Positions 10,575-20,036 of a DNA stretch of 34,285 nucleotides are shown here, one piece after another. The notes under the pieces were generated by a model. That model was not told the origin of the DNA and ran no database searches. It worked only from the letters and a program-made list of their open reading frames with translations. The stretch lies in NCBI RefSeq assembly GCF_000315625.1, contig NW_005434652.1:1-34285 (forward strand), in the 5' to 3' direction. Position 1 is the first letter of the stretch; every line of letters begins with the position of its first letter. The position numbers and the translations under genes are program-made. The DNA is from Guillardia theta CCMP2712 (lineage: Eukaryota > Cryptophyceae > Pyrenomonadales > Geminigeraceae).

Positions 10575-10933
10575 ATGTTCTTCATTCTGAACAAGGTTGT
10601 TGCTGTTAATAAGACTGGCGGAGACAAGCAATGGTTGGCCACTGTTTATCCTAAAAGGTTCAGTTGAAACTCCTTTCACTGAATGAGCTGAATGATCTGC
10701 TTCAGTCCAACTGAGGACCGTGCTTCTTCTGAAGCAATGTATGTCCCACCAAATGTTGCGAGTGAATCACTGTCAAGCATCATTCAAGCCCGAGAGCCTA
10801 AAGCAGCTGTGAAACACAGAGACTGCAGTGGTAGGCGTCTTGCTCTGTTTGGTCAATGTATTCTTCTTACTGCGTCCTAGGTGTGCATGCAGTCTCGTGT
10901 GCTGGGATGGATCTCCCTGGCTCCAAGCATTAG
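10575..10933 (+). CDS. Possible small spliced gene, unrecognised
   Basis: Exons 10575-10657, 10706-10830 and 10881-10933 join in phase to an 86-residue protein (MFFILNKVVAVNKTGGDKQW..., then SPTEDRASSEAMYVPPNVAS...). A strong T-rich tract and TTTTGCAG acceptor lie immediately before the first ATG, so there is probably an upstream exon and the true start is unknown. An alternative final exon at about 10970-11069 is also open and ends KKTIDDDAG, but I could not find a donor in the right phase. An alternative reading of 10663-10714 gives VQLKLLSLNELNDLLQSN. No family is recognised. Treat as a coding signal, not a settled model. Confidence 0.3.
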
Positions 10934-11069
10934 TTGCATCCTCGATAAATTGTGATACACTAGGAAACAAACTTCAACGCTCTCTAGTATTAAAGTGACG
11001 AGGGCCGAAAACGTTTTCCAGAGCATGAGAGGGACTGCGTTACCTAAGAAAACGATTGACGATGATGCA

Positions 11070-11535
11070 GGATAGACTTGGGAATAGCATGTGGACAACA
11101 TTACATAGTAGAACGAGGGAATCTGATAAAATTCATTCCACGCTGCAGCATGTCAATTTCCGTTGACATGGACATCGTATACTTCTTGAATGGCCTTTTA
11201 GCTTGTACCCAGATTCTAGACATTGAATCAGATTTTTCAATGATTCAAGATTTGGAGTATCATCTGGACTAGTGATAAAAGATCCTCAACAGTGACAGCA
11301 ACTATCATGTACAGCATGCGACATCGTGTTCCACTACAACAATGCTGTGAGAAAAGCAGCGTCAAGACAATGTTGTGAAAGAATTGTATAGCAGATAGTG
11401 GGTTGATGTATGCTCATGACCATGGAGATTAAAAAGAAAGGTCTGCGGTTCGACACCTTTTATTCAAACAGTTTCCTTGACTCGGGAAGATTGAGGAATG
11501 GTTCTCAACATCTTCATTACAATCATTTTTTTGCC
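11070..11535. other. Intergenic, nothing recognised
   Basis: I see no convincing coding sequence or RNA gene. At about 11434-11459 AAAGGT and ACCTTT can pair around a GGTTCGA-containing loop, but the rest of a tRNA is missing. Confidence 0.4.
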
Positions 11536-12006
11536 TCACAAAATCTCTTCGGTCAAGTCTGTTCCAACAGCACGATTTCGTGCTAATCTCCAGGCGACCA
11601 TTTCAGCACTCTCGCTCACGCGTTTTGCCAACCTGGTAGATTTGCATCTAGTTCCATTGCTTCCCTCAAACTTCATTGGAGGACTAGGACAAACTAAGGT
11701 CTGGATTGGGGTTCTGGGAAGGTGCTTGATGTAAGATTCCAGTTCGAGATGGCTATCATCGAGATCAGTTTGTTTGAATTGAACGGAATTCATGGATGAT
11801 GTAACATCCCCGGGAAAATCAATTCCGTGGATTGCTTCATCGACATGGATGTCAAGCAACGCTTTGAAATTGTCACACGATATGAACGATTTGGATTCTT
11901 TGAGGGGATGGCCATGCTCATGTTGGAAGGCAGTTGGGCCATGATTCGGCTTCTGATTGAGATGATGTGAGAACCTGAAAGGCGGCGCTGACAACAGCAT
12001 GGCCAT
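11536..12006 (-). CDS. Small protein of undescribed family, member A
   Basis: Single open frame of 156 residues from ATG 12006. The frame is open further upstream without another ATG, so a 5' exon is possible. The N-terminus (AMLLSAPPFRFS) is mildly hydrophobic; a signal or transit peptide is conceivable but not clear. Three segments recur in the protein at 13445-13822: SCDNFKALLD, then TLVCPSPPM, then EMVAWRLARNRAVG. The spacing and order are the same in both, so the two genes are homologues. The region between the motifs is polar. I do not recognise the family and propose no function. The gene lies on the opposite strand to its homologue, about 1.4 kb away. Confidence 0.6.
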   Translation of the reverse strand: MAMLLSAPPFRFSHHLNQKPNHGPTAFQHEHGHPLKESKSFISCDNFKALLDIHVDEAIHGIDFPGDVTSSMNSVQFKQTDLDDSHLELESYIKHLPRTPIQTLVCPSPPMKFEGSNGTRCKSTRLAKRVSESAEMVAWRLARNRAVGTDLTEEIL

Positions 12007-12739
12007 CACCCCTGACGCCAAAAATTTCAAAAAGGTCGACGGTGTTACCACCCTCGTGATCTCCGACTTCTTGGCGGCACCCTCACCCCCTCTGGCAAGG
12101 AAAACTGACTCCTTCGAAGGGTCCCCCTTTTACGGAAGTAGAGCCGGAAACTCGTCTTTTCATAACCTGGTGAAGATACGAATGCATGGGATTTCGTATC
12201 TGGATATCATTCACTCAGAATTTCTCGGGAAGAAGGCAGAGTGATGTCACTGGGATTCGAAAAGACTCCTCTACATATCCAATCACAAGGTCTGCTGATG
12301 TGGAGGACGGAGGGGCCGCATGCTTTACAAGGGGTTTCACCAATAAATTGCATCAGGCACAAGCTGCTCGCAAGGATCTCCCAGTGCGAGCCACTGGCAT
12401 CAAGTGTCAAGAACAGAACTCAAAGATTTTAACAGCAATGTTGAAGTTCCCAGTAACCTTCTCTCCACAGACGGTGACACAGTCACAGTAGCAGTGACAC
12501 CCGAAGTAGACAGTGATAGCACCGACTGCAAGTTTCTGTAGCAGTGGTAATAGATATCACGAATGGTGGCCGCGCAGGAATGATATCAGGATACAGAGAA
12601 CAAACGGAGGTGATAAGAGATTGGTATAGATGGTCAAGCTTGTTTACTTCAAGCAATCCAGTCTCACAGAGACCGTACACCTCGTTCTCCTTTCCCTGTC
12701 CTGCCAATGCGTGCGGCCCTTCTTCCTCTTCCTCGGTCC
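12007..12739. other. Intergenic, GTGAC-rich patch
   Basis: No supported gene. Near 12472-12525 there is a cluster of GTGAC/GTCAC words (GGTGACACAGTCACAG, GCAGTGACACC, ACAGTGATAGC) that can fold on itself. Similar words occur in the GC-rich segment near 27 kb. One minus frame upstream of the family member A start is open to about 12140 without an ATG and may include an unrecognised 5' exon. Confidence 0.3.
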
Positions 12740-13138
12740 CTAAAATAGGGTCCGCTTGGTCCTAGGAACTACGACTACCGGTACTCTACGCTTCTTATCT
12801 GCGATATGATTCTTCGACCGGTCCGAGGCCTGGTTCCGTACCTTGAGGGTTCCCTGAGAAAGAGTCATAGGCTTGACATGACGAGGTCTTCGATTCTCAT
12901 CCAATGCTCTCTGTGAAGTTGATGTAGCTGCTCCCTTGACCTTGACAGGTCCTGTGTCTCCGTAGGAGCATGCTTGGAGGTGGTCTCGTGCATTCCTTGT
13001 ATGTCCTCCGCTAAGATGATCATGACAGTACTGTCTTCTTTGATCAGACCCCTTGTTCTCCCATGTCCATGACTTCAGGGGTGATACTTCCAATCTCCCC
13101 TTGAGCGTAGCCATATCTCGCTTATCTCCTGCTGCCAT
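12740..13138 (-). CDS. Possible basic protein, weak support
   Basis: Open frame of 132 codons starting at a real ATG (13138) and stopping at 12742-12740. The product is basic and rich in Lys, Arg and His (RPRHVKPMTLSQGTLKVRNQ, KKRRVPVVVVPRTKRTLF), with no membrane segment or recognisable domain. It has four Cys and three His in the centre (YCHDHLSGGHTR, HLQACSY), which could suggest metal binding, but the spacing fits no motif I know. It lies between the two members of the small family. It could be chance; length and a single ATG are the only support. Confidence 0.3.
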   Translation of the reverse strand: MAAGDKRDMATLKGRLEVSPLKSWTWENKGSDQRRQYCHDHLSGGHTRNARDHLQACSYGDTGPVKVKGAATSTSQRALDENRRPRHVKPMTLSQGTLKVRNQASDRSKNHIADKKRRVPVVVVPRTKRTLF

Positions 13139-13444
13139 CCACGAGTCCTAGGTTCTTGCTGTCTTCTTCATGATTCTCCTACGTCGTCCTTATTGTAGCT
13201 GTTGCTGTCCTCTCCAGGGATGCATTCCGAGGCTCTAAGCATCTGTGCACTTGAGCCACGTCGATTGTTTGGCATTGTCTGAGGTGAAGCTTCCTCCTAT
13301 CAGGTGCTTCAACAAGCAAGCAAGCCGACTTGTACAAGAATCAACAGAAAAAGAATCAACAGAGAGCAAACCGACAAGGGGGTCTTTGAATTTAAACTTT
13401 GTCTTCAGAGCGCATTGATCTTATTTTTTTGAAAAGTCCCTACT
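13139..13444. other. Intergenic, nothing recognised
   Basis: About 300 bp upstream of family member B. No coding signal, repeat or clear promoter element seen. Confidence 0.4.
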
Positions 13445-13822
13445 ATGCAATCAATTTTGTCTTCAACCGATGTCTTGCACCAAACAGAACTTGTTCTCAA
13501 AGCATCTCCAAGGGGAGAAACGCATTCCTGCGACCAGTATCGAGCTTTATTGGACAGAGAACTAGAAGACGAGATGAAGTCAGAAAATTCGGTTGGAGAA
13601 TTGTTGGAACAGTTGGACAGGAACATCGAGCAAGAGATCTCAACAACACTTGAATGTCCTCACCCTCCCATGTTTTACAGCCGTCGCATGAAAGGTTGTA
13701 TGCACAATCAATACTCTTCAAAAGTGGAAACCTGTGGGAATAGCTCGCCAAGCGAGATGCTCCAGACTTGGAGGCGAGCAAGGAATCGATCACTTGGACT
13801 GATTTATGATCATGTGATATAG
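13445..13822 (+). CDS. Small protein of undescribed family, member B
   Basis: Uninterrupted frame of 125 residues from ATG 13445 to the stop at 13820-13822. It carries the same three segments as the minus-strand protein at 11536-12006, in the same order: SCDQYRALLD (residues 28-37), TLECPHPPM (about 68-76) and EMLQTWRRARNRSLG (about 103-117). Between the first two it is acidic and helical (RELEDEMKSENSVGELLEQL). It lacks the extended N-terminus of member A, so it is either shorter or has an unseen 5' exon. No named domain or function is recognised. An AATAAA-like word (TTAATAAATTC) lies about 35-45 bp downstream of the stop. Confidence 0.6.
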   Translation: MQSILSSTDVLHQTELVLKASPRGETHSCDQYRALLDRELEDEMKSENSVGELLEQLDRNIEQEISTTLECPHPPMFYSRRMKGCMHNQYSSKVETCGNSSPSEMLQTWRRARNRSLGLIYDHVI

Positions 13823-13991
13823 AGAGGAAAGCATCTTCTTCATTGAAAAGCATCTTGTTAATAAATTCTTACGTACAAACGTTTTTCGAACAGTTCGTAT
13901 GCACTACCTGATTCCAAAACATCTGCATGCTACTTCTTCTTTTGACTGCGAATGCTTAATATCAAACAACATTCACAATAATAGGAGCATC

Positions 13992-15647
13992 TCACCTTTC
14001 ATCAACTAAGAAAACTTTGATTTCTACACCATCCACTAATCCAAATTCATCAAGTTTCTTGTCTTCTGGATACAAAATTGTAGTAACGCCTTCACGATTC
14101 ACGATCCATCTGTGAGAATGTTAGCCAGAACTTGGAGTCATCGATCAATACTTCTGTATGGAAACAGGAATTCCTTGTTCAAACCTGCTTCCAGCTAGTT
14201 TGTCTGAACAAAGATGGGCAGACATCTCGCTCAGATGTCTCTTTCCACTCTCAACATCACCATGGATATCAAGCCGCAAGTTCATAACAGCAAGGACGTC
14301 ATGCTCCACTTGTCCAGCAATGATATTGGCTTTGACTGAAACAAGGTCTCTTGACCTCCATAGTAAAACTTTTTCGTCAAGTCCAACCTGAATAGAAATC
14401 ACAAAGAATGCTTTTGCTTGTAATTTTCTAATTACCGTTACAGCATATTCACCAGTAGACGTGAAGGTACTTGCGACAACAGTGTCCTGATGATATTCAT
14501 ACAAACTTCTCTCCTGCAATCTCCTCAAGTCCCACAGTTTTAGTTCAGAGGCTTCACCCCCCGTCATCAAAACAGACTCATAAACATTAGAGTAGCTCAA
14601 CGAGCAAGTCAGAATACGAGACGAATGGCCAGACAAAATGTGAACCGGTCTTGACACTCGAAAGTCCCAAATGCATACCATCTTATCCCACGAGACTGAC
14701 ACGCAGACATTTGGGTCGAAACAGTTTGCAACTGACATAACTCTGTCGGTGTGTGCAGCCATCCGCTGTATTCCCTTGGACACTTCGACGTCCCACAAGA
14801 TTGAGGAGTTGTCCCAGGAACCAGTGATGAGCTTGGAGTGCGGGAAAACAAGCTGAAACTTGCAGCACTTGATGACGTCAGAGTGTGTTTCAGTATCCGG
14901 CCATGGTTTAAGACCCAGCTCATGAAGTTTCTGCTTGAATAGCACTTTCTCATGGATTGCGAGATTGTTCCAGAAGTTCTTTGGAGGTTTTTGTTTGGTT
15001 CCCAAAGATGTGATGAACTGCCCATCTTTCGGGTTCCAAAGCTCTCCTCCTTGTCTTCCTGCAATCAAGCAGATAGATCCATCACCAGCAATGTCACAGC
15101 AAAATGCTTTCTTGATTGACGTATCACAGTATTGGTGAACAACACAAAAATTGAGATCCCAAATGGCAAACCTTCCATTTTGATCTGTGGAAATAGCTCT
15201 TTTCCCATCTAGAGTTACTCCCAGCCCAACCACAGGACATGTATGCGCGTCAATTGTCTTGCGTAGGGTCATTTTCACTCCACTTGGATGCATCAGCTGC
15301 TTTGCTTGAGACTCATATACCTTGATAACCCCCTCCTTGGAGGACAAGATTACTCGAGTCCCTACTTTTTCCTGCACACTTTCATCGAACAAGGATGAGT
15401 CCGTGCTGGACGATTGTTCGTCAGTCTGCACCTCAGGAGTTTTTTGAGGAGTGTCATCCATAAGCTGCTCGTACCAGTCCGTGCGGAAGTAGGTAAGGAT
15501 AGCGTTGTTAGGCATGAAGTGATAGTCTCTCTCTGCGAGAATGACTGCCCTGTTTGGGTCGGGTTCTTTCTTAGGCCACTTAGCATCGAAAATGACAGAC
15601 AGTCGTCGCCATGAATTCCCGGCGACAGAGCTTGGCATTGAACCCAT
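13992..15647 (-). CDS. WD40-repeat protein with extra C-terminal domain
   Basis: Three exons, 15647-14436, 14387-14185 and 14109-13992, give 510 residues. WD40 blades are visible from about residue 80 to 410: GRFAIWDLNFCV, GELWNPKDGQF, LITGSWDNSSILWDVEVSKG, SVSWDKMVCIWDFRVS, EASELKLWDLRRLQ and VGLDEKVLLWRSRDL. These form a propeller that serves as a binding platform. Intron 1 (48 nt, 14388-14435) keeps the reading frame and has no stop, so it looks coding in the genomic frame, but removing it restores the blade AVTVGLDEKVLLW. Splicing of the second intron adds a C-terminal stretch WIVNREGVTTILYPEDKKLD...VEIKVFLVDER, compact and beta-rich, not part of a blade. The start at 15647 is the first in-frame ATG. 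No named orthologue recognised. Confidence 0.82.
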
Positions 15648-16123
15648 CTTCGCTTCTGTATCTTCACACAATCATCCCGTGAAACATGCTCACACTGTCT
15701 GCACCAGTCCTGATCGTAAACTTCAATGCATCTATCCGAGTTTGTCTTGATCATGAAATGAATCTATCTGAGTGTGATTCGGTAGAATCCAACAGTGCTA
15801 AGTCAGCAACACAAGCACATGTCCAACTATCACAAGACCTCATAGGAACCTCCTCACAGCGAGACAATCAAACTTGAGCTGTGCCGCCTACATGTGATTG
15901 GGGCAACGTGATCATCATTCCAAGCAGCTTCTAATCGTTACAACGGTAGCATCTGACCACATAACCGTCGTAACGTAACGGTACCGAGGCCATCATCGGA
16001 TGTGCAGTCAGAGATGGTCCGATCAAGTTTCACCGCTCAGGCTTTCGGAGACAGTACGGTAGTGCAGTCGGGCATTCATTTCAGTACAATAATCTGATGC
16101 GATCAGATGATTCAACTGGTATT
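15648..16123. other. Intergenic between two minus-strand genes
   Basis: Upstream of the WD40 gene and downstream of the CNBD gene. No gene seen. A run of short related words (ACGGTAGC, ACCGTCGTAACGTAACGGTACCG) with local inverted symmetry lies at about 15940-15990. Confidence 0.4.
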
Positions 16124-19100
16124 TCAACTGCAAGATGGCGACAAGCTCGAGCGCACTGTATCAGGATCAAAGTTCGATTCCTTTCTCTCGATAAATTCTC
16201 TGAGAGTCAGTGAGCGCTGGGTGTTAACAGCAGAATCAACAGAGTTCACCTTAGTCGCAAAGCTGGATCTCATCTCCAGGGAAAGCTCGCGAGGGGAGGG
16301 CAGGTCGTCGTACTCGTCAAGCGAAGAGGAGTACATTTTGAGAGCTTGCTGCACACTGAGCAGAGTTTCCGATTGAACCAGCTGGGAGGGCATTACCGTC
16401 GAGACTTCTCTACTTACGCTTCTTACAGGAAGACGCTCTAGTCGCCCTGCCTTTTGCGCTCGTTTCTGTAAAGATGCGTCGATCTCATTTGCATCGCAAA
16501 TGACAGGCTTGGCAAAGGACCCACCTGGTCTAGTCCCTTCGTAGCTGACCTTAGCTTCACAGGTTCAGCAAGTGAGCCGCGTTTCTTCGGTGTTGTTTCA
16601 TTGCTTAAGCCGTGCGAGGCTTGTTGCTGTAATCAAGTGAATAAAACTTTCTTTCGCAGACATCATACCTTTACGCTTGGAAGTTTCTTGCTTTTGGGAA
16701 TTGGAGTCGTCAATTTGTTTAGCTTTTTTCTGTTTTCATCCATAGCTCCTGGTTTATCGTGCACTTCAATTTGACCCACAGGTGCATATGGTTCCATGGT
16801 GTCTTGAATTGCAGATTCTTGATCTGTTGGAAATCAAAGTAAGCCGATGAGTTGGCCCGCGCAGAAATCTCTCACCAAGTGCCTCATCATCAATCATGTA
16901 CAACTCAATTCCATTGCCGGCATCGTTTCTTGGAGAGAAGAGCTCCCCATCATTGTACATAACGATTCCTCCGGCAGATATCAGGTTTCCCCTACTTGCA
17001 ATGTTTCCACGGCTGGCAATGTTCCCTCGGCTACCAACGTGTCCTCGGCTGCTCATCCTCCGGCTCATCGACTTGGGGCTGAAAAGCTGTCCTCGACTTT
17101 GCGCTCTGCTCTGAGCCCTGCTGGGATTGGGTGTGCTTGAAGGCGAACGGAACAAGGGAGTATCGTGTTCTCCCTGAGGAAACATGGAGACGCCTCCTCC
17201 TCTGTTTACAAACGAGCTCGTTGTCAACGGCCTCGAGGATACGCCTTGTTCTTGGAAGATTGAATGTATTCCATCCGACTTGTTGCTCTGCACACTTTGC
17301 TTGTCCAACACTCGAGGAGTTGATTTACTTGAGCTGGGACGCTCAAGAGTCGAATCAGAAATGATTTCAAACATAGAGAGAACTTCTTCCATCACTTGCT
17401 CTACCATTTCTTGGCAATGCATTTCAACAATTCCAAGGAAGTCATCTGGTTCAGAATCAAGTCTTGTAGACACGGCTCTATTCATCTGTTTGTCATCCAC
17501 TGACATTCGATGAGAAGCAGAGGTATCTTGAACGCAAGTACTAGTATTCTCATCATCATTGGCACTCTCATCAACTTTCTGAATTGAGCTCGAGTGGTTC
17601 TCAGAAACAATGTCCTGCTTTGTATCAGCTGCGAGAATCTCCTTGAAGTCTATAGCTGATCGGTGCTTCCTTGTCGAGTCAAACGATGCATGGTTTAACG
17701 CCTGAAGTTTGCTGGACATGAGGTTCTCAAAAGATCCTATCAATCTATGGAAATCGTTTCGATTTAAGCAAAGACATTTGCATTCTGATTTGGCATCGAT
17801 TCTTGGCTGCAACTTTACCCTTTTGCGAGGGTTTTCACTAATTGAAGACAAAAGCAGTGCATCTTCGCAGAAAAAGTCTCCAGGCCCTAGCTCTCTGGAA
17901 ACCAACTTGCGCATAGCAGCATATTGTCTTTCTTCTGCCAACCCTTCCTCCAAGATATAGAAAACATCATCCTCAAGAGAATCTTCGTTCTTGATGTTAA
18001 TCCCAGCCCCAAATACGACTTCTTCCATAGCATCGACAATGTTGGCAAGTTGATCCGAATCCAAATGTTGAGCAAAAGGTGTGTTAAGGAATAAGCTCTT
18101 CTTGACTTCATGTCGGTGCTTTTCATAGTCCAACTTCAACTCATGGAAGGTTCGCGACGACAAGCTCAGAAGAACAACATCATTGATTGACCGGATGCTG
18201 GTATCGGCCTTGCAAGGCTGAACAAGCGAAAGCTCTCCAAACCACTGAACAAACGATTCGTTAGTTGAGTTACAAGCCCACATTATTTCTATAGTTACCT
18301 CCTTTGGCATGATCGTCGAAACAACTTCAAACGGTCCCTTTTCCTTCAATTTTGCCTTTCTATGAAGCATGGAGCTGGAAGTCTGAAAGTTGATGGAGCT
18401 TTTCCCTGTCGCGGGTTCTTCATGCTTTGAATCCCGTGCATCATCATTATGTTCTTTAGCGGAAGCGTTTTCATGAGAGTTCAATGAGAGGTCATCGCCT
18501 GTGAAAGAGCTCTGTATCCCTGCTTGAAAGTGTCCGGCTGTCAAAGGTTCAGTCTGTAAGGTTTCACCAGAGACAACTGAGTGCCGAATAGAGTCTCGTC
18601 GCGAGATACTGGAGCCTATGAAGGAAGCTTGCGAATACTTTGAGGAGAGGATCTTTCCAGCAACATCTGACGCTGGCGGCTGAGTCTTGGATACAGAAGA
18701 AACAACTCGAGCACAATTTCCTTTGAAGACAATCAAGAATGATTCAACACCTTCACCCAAGTTCCAAATCACGTCGTCTCTGTACTTCTTGACCATGTGA
18801 AACAGTCCACGTACAATCTCCTTGAGATTTTTGTCTAACACAGAGAATAACGGAATTCTTGCCATAGTCTTGTCAATCAGTTGCATCATCTCTGGGTCTG
18901 ATATACGAGGATGAGACTTGAGGCTGTACAATTCCTGGATCTTCGACAAATCCTTTGACTTCCTGGCTTGCGCTATTCGCGTGCGGTCAAACGGTGAGTA
19001 AGAAATCGCGTTCCTCCTCCGAGTCCCTACGTTTTCCAACCGATGTCTGTCTGCAAGCATAGCCTCGTCGTCTTCCTTCTGAATCTTCTTCACCACCGCA

Positions 19101-19543
19101 CTCGCGAGGCTTTGACTCACTTTCTTTGCTTGCTTAGGTCCCAGAGCTTCAACAAAGTCGATAAAAAGATCATAGTTGATGGTAGCGACGATGCTGTCCT
19201 GAACCGCAATTACCGTGTGATCTCGCAAGACTTTTGAGTCATTCAGACTGCAGAGTTCCACGTCTCCGACCATTTCTCCCTCACCCAGACTCATTACCGC
19301 CTTACCAAAGGATTGCAACGACAACTCGCCTTTCACTATGAGCGCTAGGAAATCAGCAGCATCGCCTGCGTTAAATAGCACATCTCCTCTTTCCACATGC
19401 AACCGATGAAGCATCTGTGCCAAAGCTCGAATCTGTCGTTCTTCAAGGTGAAATGCAAAGGAAGACCTGTCTTTGTTGCTTCTCATCAGCGTGGGTATGA
19501 TGGATTCCTTTATGAACTGATCTTCTGTGATCTGTGGCGCCAT
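16124..19543 (-). CDS. Protein with three cyclic-nucleotide-binding-like domains
   Basis: Four exons, 19543-16876, 16823-16669, 16626-16561 and 16507-16124, give 1090 residues. The first domain, about 25-150, has the CNBD pattern RGDVLFNAGDAADFLALIVKG followed by GEGEMVGDVEL. The second starts about 230 (IPLFSVLDKNLKEIVRG, WNLGEGVESFLIVFKG) and is interrupted by about 130 low-complexity residues before its second half (QWFGELSLVQPCKADTSI). The third, about 500-640, has TPFAQHLDSDQLANIVDAME and GPGDFFCEDALLL. The ligand-binding Arg of the phosphate cassette is absent or displaced in all three, so cyclic nucleotide binding is doubtful. The C-terminal third is disordered, with short SRGNIA/SRAQ repeats, then a Lys-rich tail. 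There are no membrane, kinase or PKA-inhibitor segments, so it is not a channel or kinase. The start is the first in-frame ATG. Confidence 0.85.
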
Positions 19544-20036
19544 GGCAGCTTTGAGGGCTTTGGATAAGAGCAATGAGAGTCAGGAGCCCATGGCGGTTGA
19601 TATGAGCTTAGAAACTACCCTCCGACCGGCACACAATCCCAACAAGTCTTGGGATCGATTGGCATTAGCATGACTGATCGAAGTAGAACATTCCCTTCCT
19701 TGCTACCGTCGCAGCTACTAGCTCAGCGGCATGCCAACCTCTTCCTCCCTCCTCTCCTTAGCCTCTCCTCAGATCCTCCGGCGACATTGTCCTGACGGTC
19801 TTGCTTGCCGCCCCGGCACCGCAACGCCTCGTTGGGCCTATCATGGGCGCCAGCCACTACTGCTATACTAAGCTTTATTGACTGAAAAAGAAGGGCAAAC
19901 CGGAGCAAACAAAGGAGGGGGAGGATAAAGCCTACAAACCCGCCTCAATAAAATACTAGAAAACGAAAAAGGCAGCAGATATACACTGCTATCCAGCTAT
20001 CACCCAGTCCTGAGGTGAGCGCGCTGAGTTTGCGAA
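19544..20036. promoter_or_regulatory. Divergent intergenic region
   Basis: 493 bp between the divergent CNBD and ankyrin-kinase genes, expected to contain both promoters. CAATAAAATACTAG near 19945 is AT-rich and could be a TATA-like element for the plus-strand gene, but this is weak. Confidence 0.35.

Noticed and set aside
11430-11465. tRNA-like GGTTCGA loop with a short stem
   Set aside because: No D arm, anticodon arm or 7-bp acceptor stem can be formed around it.
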